Source: Halictus rubicundus
Taxonomy: Eukaryota; Arthropoda; Insecta; Hymenoptera; Halictidae
Length of the DNA stretch: 64,000 bases
Reading direction: 5' to 3'
Assembly (NCBI RefSeq): GCF_050948215.1
Contig: NC_135158.1
Coordinates: 1,901,822-1,965,821 of the forward strand
The translations under genes were made by a program, and so were the position numbers. Positions 50,718-63,010 of this stretch are shown here, in pieces. The stretch's first letter is position 1. Each line of letters begins with the position of its first letter. Under the pieces are notes generated by a model. It was not told the DNA's origin. It saw only the letters and a list, made by a program, of their open reading frames with translations, and made no database searches.

Positions 50718-52749
50718 ATGAAGTTCATTCTGAAACTTGTAAGTTGAACATTCTTTATGATGGCTCTGCGAATAGATTTGCCTGCAAGATTTATAAGTAT
50801 CAAAGTATCATTTTCTGTATTCTCGTAAACCTTGCGTTACATCGAGTGAACGGATTCATTGGATCGCCTTTTGCGCAGACTAAGCTGGTCAAACTTTATC
50901 AACTGATAACATGTCAATCAGAATATTATCTCTTTTATCAATCGGTACACGGACCATAAAGGGACAGGTAGTTATCTTCGCGTTTTAAATGCTAGTTTCA
51001 TTCAAACGTATCCTTGCCGATTCATGCGAAAAAAATATATGTTTCAGTGTATTCGTCGATCAAACCTTTTTTTCCAACAAATTCGACGGCTGCAAGTTCA
51101 CGAGCATGCTGCATATACTTTATTGAAGGAAGCTGGAATTCCGACACCAGTATTTAAGGTAGCCAAAACTCCAGATGAAACTGCCACGGCGGTCAAGGAC
51201 CTGGCTTTAAAGGATATTGTTCTGAAAGCCCAAGTCCTTGCTGGGGGTCGAGGAAAGGGGCATTTTAAAGGTACCGATGTTAGCGGCGTTGTTATGTGCG
51301 ACACGTGAGTCTGATCAGAACTTGATTTTAGCAATTGTATGTAATCATTAATTTCAAAAGCGTTGTTCAACTCCAGTAACTTTGCAGAGCCGAACAAGCA
51401 AAAGATATAGCCAGTAACATGATCGGAAAATTCTTAGTAACGAAACAGACTGGAGAAGCTGGAAGAATTTGTAATTCGATCATGGTCACGACCCGAATGT
51501 TTCCCCGCAAAGAATATTATCTGGCAGTTATGTTGGAGACAAGTTTTGATGTAAGTCTCCCAAATCCCATCATCTCCCGATCTCATCATTCGGAGGCAAT
51601 CGATCAACGATCGCTAAATCTATCTACAAATTTCAGGGACCGGTTGTAATCGCGTCTAAACAAGGTGGTGTTAATATTGAGGACATCGCTGCTACGAATC
51701 CTGAAGCTATATCGTACATTCCAGTTAATATTATGAAGGGTTTGTCAGTTGAACAAGCAAACAAAATTGCAGATACGTTAGGGGTAAAAGAAGAAGACAA
51801 AAAGATTATTTCGGCCATCGCTTGCAATCTTTATGAGCTGTTCATTGAAAAAGATGCTTTGTTACTCGAGATAAATCCGTTGGCGTTAGATCTTTGTGAA
51901 GAATGTATGTTTAAAAACGATATTAATTAATCCACCGGGCAAGAACATTTGATTAGTAATCTATGTATTTTCAGATTATGCGTTAGACTGTAAATGTTCA
52001 TTCGATGACAGTGCAGAATTCAGGCAGAAAGAACTGTTTGCTTTGCAAGACTTCTCGCAGATGGATCCTAATGAAGTCCAAGCGAATAAATTCCAGTTAA
52101 ATTATATAGCTCTCGATGGGAATATAGGATGCATGGTAAACGGGGCTGGATTAGCCATGGCTACTATGGATATAATAAAACATTACGGTGGTACGCCAGC
52201 CAATTTTTTGGACGTAGGCGGTACTGCCACGGCGGAAACTGTCAAGGAAGCTTTTCAAATAATAGTTTCTGATGCAAAGGTAATTTTACAATGAAATGGG
52301 AATGCCAATTCTTAAGTTCAATTATTAATTATCACATAAGTTGAATTCTTTCTCTAAATTTCCAGGTAGACGCCATTTTTGTGAATATATTTGGTGGTAT
52401 CATGAGGTGCGACATAATTGCTCAAGGAATTATTACCGCATCGAAAGACTTGAACTTGAACTTGCCGATAATCGTAAGATTACAAGTAAGTTATCAAGAA
52501 ACTTGATAGACGTTCGTAAAAATCAATACATTTTATGTTTCGTTTCCCCAGGGTACCAACGTGGAGGAAGCGAGAGTGTTAATTCGAGATGCTCAATTAA
52601 AAGTGATTTCCGTGGACGATTTTGCTGGTGCATCTGAGGCGGTCGTCAAATTGGCTCTAATGGTGAACTTGGCAAATTCTTTGAATCTCGATATTTCATT
52701 TGTAAGCAAGGAGAAATCGAATGACAAAAATAGCAAATGCAAAACGTAA
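50718..52749 (+). CDS. Succinyl-CoA ligase beta subunit, paralogue 1, 7 exons
   Basis: Exons 50718-50738 (tentative), 51048-51304, 51388-51550, 51637-51904, 51975-52279, 52366-52485 and 52552-52749 give 443 residues. The protein has an ATP-grasp N-terminal half ('VHEHAAYTLLKEAG', 'KAQVLAGGRGKGHF', 'TKQTGEAGRICN', 'MFPRKEYYLAVM') and a CoA-ligase C-terminal half ('IALDGNIGCMVNGAGLAMAT', 'NIFGGIMRCD'). It resembles the ADP-forming (SUCLA2) type: beta subunit of the mitochondrial TCA-cycle enzyme, partnering the alpha subunit. An ATG at 51024 would avoid exon 1, but 'tatgtttcag' just before 51048 looks like an acceptor and the exon phases fit. The C-terminal tail is Lys/Ser-rich and the glycine triplet of copy 2 ('DVGGGA') reads 'DVGGTA'. 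AATAAA is at 52948. Confidence 0.9.
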
Positions 52750-53534
52750 ACGAAAAGATAACGAAAGGAATTTTGTAAATGTTTAAGGAAAGAATGTAAA
52801 AGCATTGTATGATATCTATTACTTTTAAATATATAGTCTTTTTGTATCTCGCTTTTATTTGTCTAATTAATGACTTTAAAATCATAATTCATAGCCATAA
52901 TCATATTTCTGTATAGCATATTTATAGGGATATGAATGTTATAAAGAAATAAAGATTGTCTTCACAATTCATAGTGCGTTAACACTTTAGCTACCGAAAG
53001 CCTATATACATTTATTAAAAAACCCTCGTTTATCTTCGCTTTTGAAGGACTACTCTGCTGCAAAAGTATTGGGTAAAATAATTTACCCTACTTTCGAAAC
53101 ATATTAATCATTGTTCTCAATTTGGTCGCATGTAGGCGACTGAAACATCCAAATAGATTTAAAACTTTAGTATTCAATATCTTTTACATGTATTTTAATT
53201 TTAAAAATACGTATCGCTGGAACAGTGTACGGAGGATAGACGGTGCAGTGTGGTTTTGTATTTTCAGATCTAGATAAAGGATTGCTAAAGAAACGTACAG
53301 TAAATAGGTAGCTGAATACCCGGTTGCCTATACAGGGGCTACATTGAAACGATCGAGCCGATAACGCAAATGATTTTTGTTTCAAATAATGATTAGCTTA
53401 GTAGAAATGTGGTGCCGCCACCGCGGCTCTTCAGCTGCGGAGTTTGCGTCATGTTTTTGCAGGAAACATCAAGGAAGGTGGGGACATGAAGGCGCAGCTT
53501 ACGCTCGGCAGTCCACTGCCACTGCTTTAGTAAG
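52750..53534. other. Spacer between the two succinyl-CoA ligase genes
   Basis: 3' UTR of copy 1, then the promoter and 5' UTR of copy 2. GC content rises towards 53400-53530. No other gene was supported. Confidence 0.5.
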
Positions 53535-56296
53535 ATGGCTACCATGTTGTCGCGGTCCATCTCACTTGCTGAGAATCTTGCCCGATTCAACGGGTGCAAG
53601 GTACGTTCAGGTCACATTTACTACAGTGTGACCTTCCATCTATTTGTTTTCGCTCGCCTGGAACTAGTCGGTCTGTTTACATACCGAATAAAATTTGTCG
53701 GATATGTCCGAATGATTCATACGAAGGGCAACCACCATATTTGATGTCTGTAGTCTGCTAAATTGGGCGCCAGGGTCAGTCGATTCGAAGCCAAAGATCG
53801 CGGCCTCGTACTAAACTCAATTTTTTCACGAATTATGTGTGTGACAGTTATGCAATATTTTATATACGCGAATATTTCTATGCCCGCTCGTCCATTCATT
53901 GGTCATTGACTCTGCATCGTTCGTTTGTATTTAATTAACAGTGATTGAATTACATCCGAACGAGCACCACTTGTCAAACAATCAACAGTGGTCGTGTTCT
54001 GCGAAAATTCAAAGTTCAAACTAATCGACCGACCGATCTCTCTCGTCATTTGTTTTCCTTCTTATCGTTCCCTTTGACTCGTCTTTGGTGATATTTATCA
54101 ACAAACCGTTATTTTTTAAAAAGATAGCGGTTTTTGTTTTCATTGAAAATGTCACTCACTACTCGGAAATTTAAAAAATTATGAAACATTCAATCGTGAA
54201 CGGCTACATTCGAATATTAAAGGGAAAACACATTTATTGGTAATGTTTGTCATATTAATCATGTTTCTTACTCATGTCCCACAAAGTTTCGTAATTTTTT
54301 AAATTTCCGAGTTGGGGATCTTCCTTTGTTTGTTATCGAAAACAACTCAGGGACAATAGTGATCAAGCGTAACGTATGTGGGTCATTACCAATGATCGAT
54401 CTCAGAGTTCAGATTATTTTTAAATCTGAGAGGCAACAGAGTATTTTGAGCCTATGAAATGCCAATGACAAGGTGTCAGGCTCTTTGTATTTAAGTCATC
54501 TTTGTTCTTGCACTTGAACATTCTTTCTGCCCTGTTAAAGTAGTAATTATATTATTATACGAATTAATTGCCTAATAAAGATATTATTTTTACGGAACAT
54601 TGCTAATTTTTCAATTATTTGTCTTTATAGATACTAGGATGCAAGACCAACTTAGTAAAGCAACCAGTGAGGAACCTAAACGTGCACGAGCACATCAGCT
54701 ATAGTCTTCTAAACGAAGCTGGAGTGCCAACTCCAAAGTTTGGAGTTGCGAAAACTCCAGATGAGGCTGCAAAACTTGCCGCCGATTTAAAGAGCAAAGA
54801 CATTGTGCTGAAGGCGCAAGTTTTAGCTGGTGGCAGAGGAAAAGGCCATTTTAAAGACACCAATGTCAGCGGTGTGAAAATGTGTGAAACGTATGTCATT
54901 AGTAATCATATGAATTATCACAATGATTACATTAAAATGTCTATTGCTTTGTAATACATTCTTATTTGATTCCTAGGCCAGAAGAAGCTAAGAAGTTAGC
55001 CAATCAAATGTTAGGTAAATTATTAATTACAAAGCAAACAGGTGAAGCTGGTAGGATATGCAATGCGGTGATGGTCACACAGCGCATGTTTCCCCGCAAA
55101 GAGTACTACCTTGCGGTCATGATGGAGAGAGCCTTTGGAGTATGTTGTTAAATAAAATACAAAATTCGAATCATTAAAGATCCAATGCATAACACGTGAA
55201 CTTTTCATTTAAGGGTCCAGTTATAATAGCTTCGAGCCAAGGTGGTGTGAACATCGAAGAAGTTGCTGCAACAAATCCTAGCGCTATCATGTATGAGCCC
55301 ATTGACATTCAAAAAGGAATTACAAAAGAGCAGGCAGATCGCATTGCCGTTAAGCTCGGTCTGCAAAACGTTAAGGACTATATTTCCAAGATCATTGTGA
55401 ATCTGTATCAGATGTTTATTAAGAAGGATGCTCTTCTGTTGGAAGTGAACCCTCTTGCAGAGGATATTAATGGAAACTGTAAGTTTAATGTAAAAATTGA
55501 TAGGGATAGACACAAAGTAATGTTATTTTGTCGTACGTAGACTTTGCTTTGGACTGCAAATGCAGATTCGACGATAACGCCGAGTTTAGGCAAAAAGAAT
55601 TATTTGCCCTGAGAGATTGGACTCAAGAAGACACTAAAGAAGTCGAAGCAGCAAAGTTTGATCTGAATTACATCGCACTCGACGGCAACATTGGTTGTAT
55701 GGTCAATGGAGCTGGTTTAGCTATGGCTACTATGGACATTATCAAATTACACGGTGGAGAACCAGCTAACTTCTTGGACGTTGGCGGTGGTGCGTCCACC
55801 TCTGCTGTAAAAGAAGCATTTAAAATTATTACATCCGATGCACGCGTAAGTGATACGCTTAAATATTATTCGACCAAGCATACAAATTTGTTGTACAATT
55901 AAATTGAATATTTCACTTCCATCAACATAGGTCCATGCTCTTTTGGTTAATATATTTGGTGGTATCATGAGGTGCGATGTTATTGCGGAGGGAATTATAG
56001 CTGCAACTAAAGAACTTAGCTTAAAAATTCCTGTCGTTGTTCGATTGCAGGTAACTGAAGAATGATGTTTTTTTTTAAGTTTGCGTCATAAAAATGCAAA
56101 GCATTCAATTGTTTTGTTATTTTAGGGTACAAACGTGGACGAAGCGAAAGCCTTGATCGCTAACGCAGGATTAAAGATCGTGCCGATCGACGATCTCGAC
56201 GAAGCTGCCCGAGTCGCGGTTAAGTTGTCTACGATCGTCAAATTGGCGCAATCGGAGAATCTTAGTGTTAATTTCGAGATACCTTCGATTTCATAG
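53535..56296 (+). CDS. SUCLA2: Succinyl-CoA ligase [ADP-forming] beta subunit, paralogue 2, 7 exons
   Basis: Exons 53535-53600, 54631-54890, 54977-55139, 55214-55478, 55541-55845, 55931-56050 and 56126-56296 give 449 residues. The first exon (MATMLSRSISLAENLARFNG) is a basic, hydroxylated mitochondrial presequence. The ATP-grasp region has 'KAQVLAGGRGKGHF' (K83 on). The CoA-ligase region has 'ANFLDVGGGAS', 'NIFGGIMRCDV' and the family-typical 'IDDLDEAARVAVKLS'. This copy keeps all consensus features and is the likelier housekeeping TCA-cycle subunit. Every internal exon boundary matches that of the upstream copy in position and phase, so the two arose by tandem duplication. Intron 1 is about 1 kb, longer than in copy 1. 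Confidence 0.96.
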
Positions 56297-57848
56297 ATAT
56301 AGCGAGAATTGTAATTTACACGCGTTATCAGATAACGAGGAAAATCAAGAATGTATTCTCGAGCATTGTTAAACGGTTGGAACAACATTTGAAAGTAATA
56401 ACTACATAACAATTTCGAATGTTATTTCTGCGCTTATCTCTTTAGAATCACATTTTCAGTGTTCCGAACGCCGCCGCCGCCGCCGCCGTGCGTGTCGCAC
56501 GGAGTAGAAAAATATTCGTCGAATGTGTTCTGGAAAAGACTTGTACTTTTCTGTAAGAACACACGGTTTCTTTACGCAGTCTTGTAAATGTTGAATGCTA
56601 GAAAAATTATTCAGACTATATCCATTCAAATTCTTTGGTGTTGCTTCTTTTCCAGTGTAAGCACAAACTTACTACCGAGAGAGAAGTATATGCAGACTTC
56701 TCCGAGGGTATACATTTATTGCTTACCCATCGCCGGGTCTCTGTGATTCAGTATTAAAACTAAGTTATATGATATATATTTATCAACATAGCTATATTTT
56801 TTGCACGGAAGTCTATACAACATCCTTTCAAACATTGTCCACGAACGAACCAATTGTAACATCTCCCACACAAAAAAAGAAATTGTTGTATGTAAGCTAT
56901 ATGTCATCCAAGCAAAGGCCTGTTTAATGTAACATAGACATATATGTAGTTATATGTATACATATATAAATTATTTTACGTAATTTTCATTTGTTTTATT
57001 TTCTGTTAACGATTGAGTACGCAACGCGCACGTTTTTCATCACCCTGAAATATAATTTCATTACGAAATAAGAAGATTTTGCTGTGTCAGTATTATACGC
57101 ACATATGTATATATATATACTCATGACGTGATTCAGTAATGATAATATAAATAATGACACGTTGATTCTCGTATCCAAGATACAGAAATATATCATATAA
57201 CTGACATATTCCATAATGTCGTTCGTTTATAAGAACTCGTTCAGAAAAAGTTCTCTTTGATAAATATATACAATGTAATGTTACTTTAAATACAATGAAA
57301 ACTTTAAATAAAACAGCAAATGTTCCTTCATATGTGTGACGCAGTTCGAAAGTATATATTATCGGTTTATTAATACTATGTTATATTTTTCTTAATAAGA
57401 ATATTGCGATAATGTACAAATTTATGAGAATAGGAATTTGCGTATCAAAATGTTTGAACAACATGTTTATTAACTTAAGACTATGTTTATACTTTTTAAT
57501 ATTTGTTATAAAAAAAAGACAAGAAGGTCGAGCATAAAGATTATGAGACAAAAACATAATTTTGAAATATTTAAATTATTAATTGATATTACAATAAATT
57601 ATACATAAGAATTTCATAACTTTAAATCTTTTTTAAATTTACTATTTTATGTCATAGTCGTTCTCAGGTTGGCTCTCCTGTCTGGAACAGGTACTAAAGA
57701 GTAGGGATGTAGGGGTCTACAATTGGTAACAGAACCGCAGTTGACCGCAGTAGACATATGATTTGAATAACGTGTATTGTATATTGTAACGAAAATTTCA
57801 TATTTTCTCTTGCAATTCTAATTTATTAAGACCTTTCAGTTTGAGAAT
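56297..57848. other. SUCLA2 3' UTR and spacer
   Basis: AT-rich, with no gene-like frame. A short (CCG)n run lies at 56467-56488. AATAAA at 57307 could end the SUCLA2 transcript. Confidence 0.5.
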
Positions 57849-58561
57849 ATGGTGAGAACAAAAGCAGATCGTGTGCCAAGCAAAGGTGAATGAATTTTGT
57901 TGAAATTTCTAACTAAATTCTCGACTTCAGCGAACTCTGAAAATGATTCCTTTGTTTGTATTTGATCTTGATTTCCATTTTCTATTAAACTTTCAAATAA
58001 GTCTAATCCTATTTAGAATTATTGTTTGTTCTTTCTTTGTAGTCGTTGGCGGCAAAGCACCAGCTAAATCCGTGAAAAGTACACCCGTGAAGAAAGTTGT
58101 GGGAACCAGCAAAGGTAGACAAAATTTATCAGTAATTATTACAAACAAAAATAATATTTATGCACTAGCATTTACTAACAATAATATTTCTTATTTAACA
58201 ACTATAAAATCACCTTTGGCCCAGTGTTATATTAACAGTTGATACAAAAATCTAGTGGTTGCATAAATATTTTTCTTTCTGTGTATATTATTAATGCTTC
58301 AAGTATAGAAATTTCATTTTAGGAAAGAATTATTCAGGTGGTAATCCATACCATCCAAGAGAGACACCTGAATGGCAGAAGCCGATCACGTGTTTCCTTA
58401 ATCAAAATTCTTCTACAGAATATGTTGATACTTCGGCATCACAGGTACATTTTTACATATTATATAGTAAGATATAACTTGACCAGAAAGTTAGTTTAAC
58501 ATTAATTTATCATCGATAGGAAATTGGAGGCCAGAATGAGGATGAAGAAACTGGAAATTAA
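57849..58561 (+). CDS. PCLAF: PCNA-associated factor (PCLAF/PAF15-like), 4 exons
   Basis: Exons 57849-57885, 58043-58114, 58323-58444 and 58520-58561 give 90 residues (human 111). It starts 'MVRTKADRVPSK', the conserved N terminus of PAF15 that carries the ubiquitinated lysine. It then has a Lys/Ser-rich stretch and 'KNYSGGNPYHPRETPEWQKP', containing the PIP box QKPITCFL (Q55-L62; Q-x-x-I-x-x-F-L) that binds PCNA. The tail is acidic. PAF15 is a disordered nuclear protein that threads through the sliding clamp during replication and lesion bypass. The human KEN and D-box degrons were not evident. Confidence 0.92.
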
Positions 58562-59114
58562 ACAAATTAAAAACTAGGGGAAACTAGAAACCTAGAAAAC
58601 TAGTTAAAAGGTTTCCATGTAATGCCATATTATCTCGTTGATACATCCCAGTACAAACATTATTTATTTCTCATAAATAGCATAGGCATAACTTGCTACT
58701 AATTTATATTTTCATCGATACATTACAAAAACTTCAAGTTTTTAAACATATGTGATAAGACACAGAGTAGATGAATTTATTAGATTTCTTAGTGTTTAAA
58801 ACTAGGAGTATTATAAATTATAAATAATTTTAAACTTTTTTTTTATGAGTGATATTCAAAATATGTTCAGTTCATTGCAAGTAGATTACGGATATTCATC
58901 TAAATATTAATTTTGTAAGTACGATATTAAAATGTTAATTATTATTTTATTTAAGATAAGAATTTTTAGCTCATTGCATTTTTAGTTTTTCCGGTTATAA
59001 GAAGTCCTCACAAATTTCGGAGCTTTAAGACTGTAAAATTTTTAATAAATGATCAAGTATTTTTATAGTTAGATATTGACTAACTCTGACATAAAACCAC
59101 ATACGAGGTATAAG
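58562..59114. other. PCLAF 3' UTR and spacer
   Basis: AT-rich, no coding content. AATAAA is at 59044. Ends at the next transposon boundary. Confidence 0.5.
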
Positions 59115-62030
59115 CAGAGAGGAATGAGAGTGCTCACGCCCGGGTTTTCGGCGTTCCCGATATAGTGCTGACATCTGCTCAGCCTTAGCATGGCACAGAA
59201 CCGGTCAGTCTTTCCTGGAACAGAACCGGTCCGTCTTTTAGCATAAAACTGAACGCACATTATTTTTTTAACCAAGATTAGAACGTACAGCTTAATCGTT
59301 TTATATGAAATATGTAACTAACATGTAAATCTTGTGTACAAAATCTCTAATTAATATAAATTAAGAATATTATTAATTGTAATGATACGTATTTTATTTT
59401 TTTCCAAGTTTGTAGTTGCAAACTCTAGTTGTAAAAAATGGAAAATCCGGAAAAATTCGAACAAATACAGATCTCATATCGTAGTTTAAAAGCGACCAAC
59501 CTGAATATTAATTTAATAATGAGATATTGTCATCAACACTATCTTAAATTTTTTCATATATTTAGCTATTGTTATTATTAATTAAAAAAATTTTTCTTTC
59601 ATGAATAAATATTTTTTCCACCTCAGCACCATAAGATTTTTACTAGATGACTTTAAAAACACATTAGAACTATTTTTAAATAATTTTACTCGAAAACATT
59701 CTAGTTTACTCTTTATTTCACCGTTCTACTAATTTTTTATGGGCTGCATTGCAGCTCTGTTTAACACTCTTTTACAACTCAATACCATGGTACCATCCAT
59801 ATTCAAGGAAGAACAATTTTTTGCGACGATCATTGAAAAAACAAAAGTGTTTCCTTCATTTCAGTCCTTTAGTGCGTTGATGACGTAGCGCCCAGCACAC
59901 CTACCTGTGTTCTGTGTCACATCTGGAGTTTTATGGTATCCTAACAATCCCTATTGAGTCGCAATGCAGACCATACAAGCGAATGCATCCACAACTTCCA
60001 GAGACCTGCCTCCAAAACTAATTAAAGGAAGGCTAGACATGCAGTGTGTACTAAACTCCTCAAAAGAGGCGGATTCCAGTCGCTCGTGTTATAAACCTCA
60101 TTCGATACTTTATCGAAAGGGTGATCTTACATATTTCTGTAACAGTTCCAAGTGCATGCACTTTGTTCACTCTTGTAATGATACACTCTTTAAATATTAA
60201 GTAAATCTTTCACGCTGCTAACGGCCCTCGCAGAGTTGGGCATTATTTGGGATAAAAAATTATTTAAATAAAAATTTGAATAAAAGATACTTTATCTTTA
60301 TTTGTTATTTGAAGGTTCCAATAAAAAAAAGCATCTTTATTGGACGAGTGTCGAATAAATAATTTTATTAGATGAGAATTTATCCGACGAATAAGAATAC
60401 TTTTTTATATTCGAAGCTTCAAATTAAATTTTCATTTTTTATCTGTACTGTTATTCGGAGGCTACGACTAATTCTTCCGAATTTCGAATAATTTTCGTCA
60501 GCTCGAATAAGCGGCTTCGAGCCCCGTTGGCACAGGCCCAGAAGCTCGTGCCACCCAGAGTTGGGCATTATTTAGATAAAAAATTATTTAAATAACGATT
60601 CGAATAAAAGATACTTTATCTTTATTCGTTATTCGAAGGTTCGAATAAAAAAAGTATCTTTATTCGACGAGTATCGGATAAATAATTTTATTCGACGAGA
60701 ATTTATCCGACGAATAAAGATAATTTTTTTTATTCGAAGCGGATTTATTCGAACTTCGAATAATTTTTTCATCTTTTATCTGCATCTTTTATTTTTATCG
60801 AAGCCTTCGAATAAATCTTCGAATAACTTTTGCCGAGCGCCGAGCTTCAAAGACCCAACGATGACAGACGACATACAATGTAAGCGGATGGAGAATCGCG
60901 CACGAATGAAAGTTTAAACTTTTAGATTTTTCAATATACCCTCATAAAATTGTGACGAGCGAATGGAGGAGATTTTCCTGATGAAAATGAGGTCAAATTC
61001 GAGTGTAATCGAACAAGTTTCACTGATACGTAATGTTACGCTAAAAATTACAATCTCATTAAAGACAGTCCAAATGATGTCGTGTTTGCACTCATTTTGA
61101 TCGGAACAAGCTCTACAACTCATTCGTCTTAACAATATTGTTCTGATTAAAAACATAAATTGCCAATAATGCTCGATTCTCCATCTGCTTACATTGTAGA
61201 CTGTTGGTCGGTCTTTAAAAAAAAAATCTTTATTCGTCGAATAAATTCATTACGTGTGGAATAGAGATAACATAATTAGTTTTATTTGACGCGTAACAAA
61301 TCATTTTTTATCTTTTATTCGCTGTTTGAAATGTCTATTTCAATAAAAATTTGCCCATCTTTGCTCCTACAATTATATTATTTTATATTATATTAATTCA
61401 TCCACGTGATTCTCTCTCAAACTCTATACTATTCGGAATAGTACGTTAAATAAACGCTACTCTGGTTTTCAACATATTTCTGTATTTCTGTATATTTCTG
61501 TTTTTCTGTATTTCTGTTTCTTTCATATTTCTGTTTTTCTGTTATAAAAAAAGTGTAAGGAAATAATGCTTGTTCATGAAATATTTTTAAATTACAAATT
61601 AAGTTATCTCATATGAAATTTGAAGTAGAAATTGATTTTCCTAAAATTATGCTTTAATAATTTCTTACGTAAAATATTTCTACGAATCTTTTGTCCTTGA
61701 TATCAGTTTTACTTTCAATATTTTAAATCTTAAAAAGCAACACTAAAAAAAAGATATCTGTTTAATTCGAATACGTTCGTCGGAGAATGTAACATTTGAT
61801 AATCGATATGGTTCCGTGATGATTCACCTTCTCACCGACGAGAATTTCCTTAGTGGCCTTCTGCACCGACGAGATACCGTCGTTGGCCTTATGTTTCTTA
61901 CTCCAGGCAAAATCTATCCTAGAGGGTGGTAGACAACACCGTATTTTGCGAGCGACACATTCTCCCGTAAGGCTGGCAAAATTAGACTAGGGGGCAACAC
62001 TATACCGTGAGCACTCTCATTTCCTTTCTG
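59115..62030. mobile_element. Foldback-family composite element, copy 3
   Basis: Direct-orientation relative of 34675-37340, with the same terminal CAGAGAGGAATGAG and inverted end. It is ~250 bp longer mainly because it retains a ~330-bp segment (60231-60555) starting CAGAGTTGGGCA. That segment matches, inverted, the inner end of the 6.6-kb element (about 8370-8696). A second CAGAGTTGGGCA is at 60556. It includes a 335-bp module (60869-61200). No target duplication was readable (left GGTATAAG, right TCATGATC). Confidence 0.75.
61475..61545. repeat. (TTTCTG)n-like microsatellite
   Basis: About ten imperfect repeats of ATTTCTGT. The corresponding place in the sister copy (near 36720) has a single 'atttctgttccc' followed by other sequence. 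Confidence 0.8.
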
Positions 62031-63010
62031 TCATGATCTACCGCGGAACCATGAATTTGCCGTGTAGACCGTCGATATTGTGGCCTTATATTCAAATGCA
62101 TCCTCGAAAATTCAGACGTCAAAGACGTATTCGAATGAACAAACAAATCGCTGCTGTTCGGCAATTTCCATTGTTCTTTTTTCACGAAGGTTACCGGTGC
62201 ACTTTGATTCATAAAAAAATCAATTAAAGATTAGCTTCGATGGTACAGCTCGTGGCGAAGGTGATCTATTGTAATCGATAGATCACCAATTAATCATCTT
62301 CCGTCATTGATTATGTCGTAGTCGATTTGCTTTCAAGTGATGAAATAAGAGTTCACCGCGTCGGCGGATTCGGACGTGTTAGACCAAGTGTCACGCTGTT
62401 TTTGTACGAGCATATGTATTTATATGTGTGTGCGATTAGATCGTGACTGATAAAGTCCTTTCCATATCCATATGTAACGCCGATAACACCGATTACAAAT
62501 ATTCGGACGGAATATAAAAAGGATCGAGAAGACGATGCCGGTAGAGTGGTAGAATCTGCAGAACGTCGCCGGAAGCGAGGAACTAAGGTATCGCGACTTA
62601 GACATCAAACATGCTTAACGCTAGAACTACCGGATCAGTCAAAATGACTTGCTCCCAATTTTTTCGTTTAGAAATAATGGAATTATAAAGATGATTTCAA
62701 GAGAATCTTTTTCTAATAAACTTCTCTATCGAAGTAGATATTTAAACAAATCTGGTACGAAATGTATATCAGTTGCACTTGCTGCTTGGTAGTTCTAGTG
62801 TTAATCGGGCTTAGCGTGCGTATTCTCGAAACTTGAAGTTGCGATAACTTGTTCAATGATCGACATTCTGCTTCGTAGGATACGTATGTATTCCGTAATC
62901 ATGCATCTTTTCGCGGAGAAGACTATATCTTCTGAAACATGGTTGTCACCCTAAAGAGTGAAGAAGCTATCGGTAGATAAAGTGTTAAGAAACGAATCTC
63001 TTGTTTCCAG
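62031..63010. other. Upstream region of the chitinase gene
   Basis: No second gene was recognised. A splice-acceptor-like 'cttgtttccag' ends at 63010, directly before the ATG, so a non-coding 5' exon probably lies in this interval. Its donor was not fixed. Confidence 0.4.

Noticed and set aside
51024..51047. ATG at 51024 as the start of SUCLA2 copy 1
   Set aside because: The bases up to 51047 look like an intron end (polypyrimidine/cag), and a short upstream exon at 50718 fits phase. Kept only as an alternative.
59115..62030. Target-site duplications for the two composite elements
   Set aside because: Flanking octamers do not match on either copy, so no TSD is claimed for 34675-37340 or 59115-62030.
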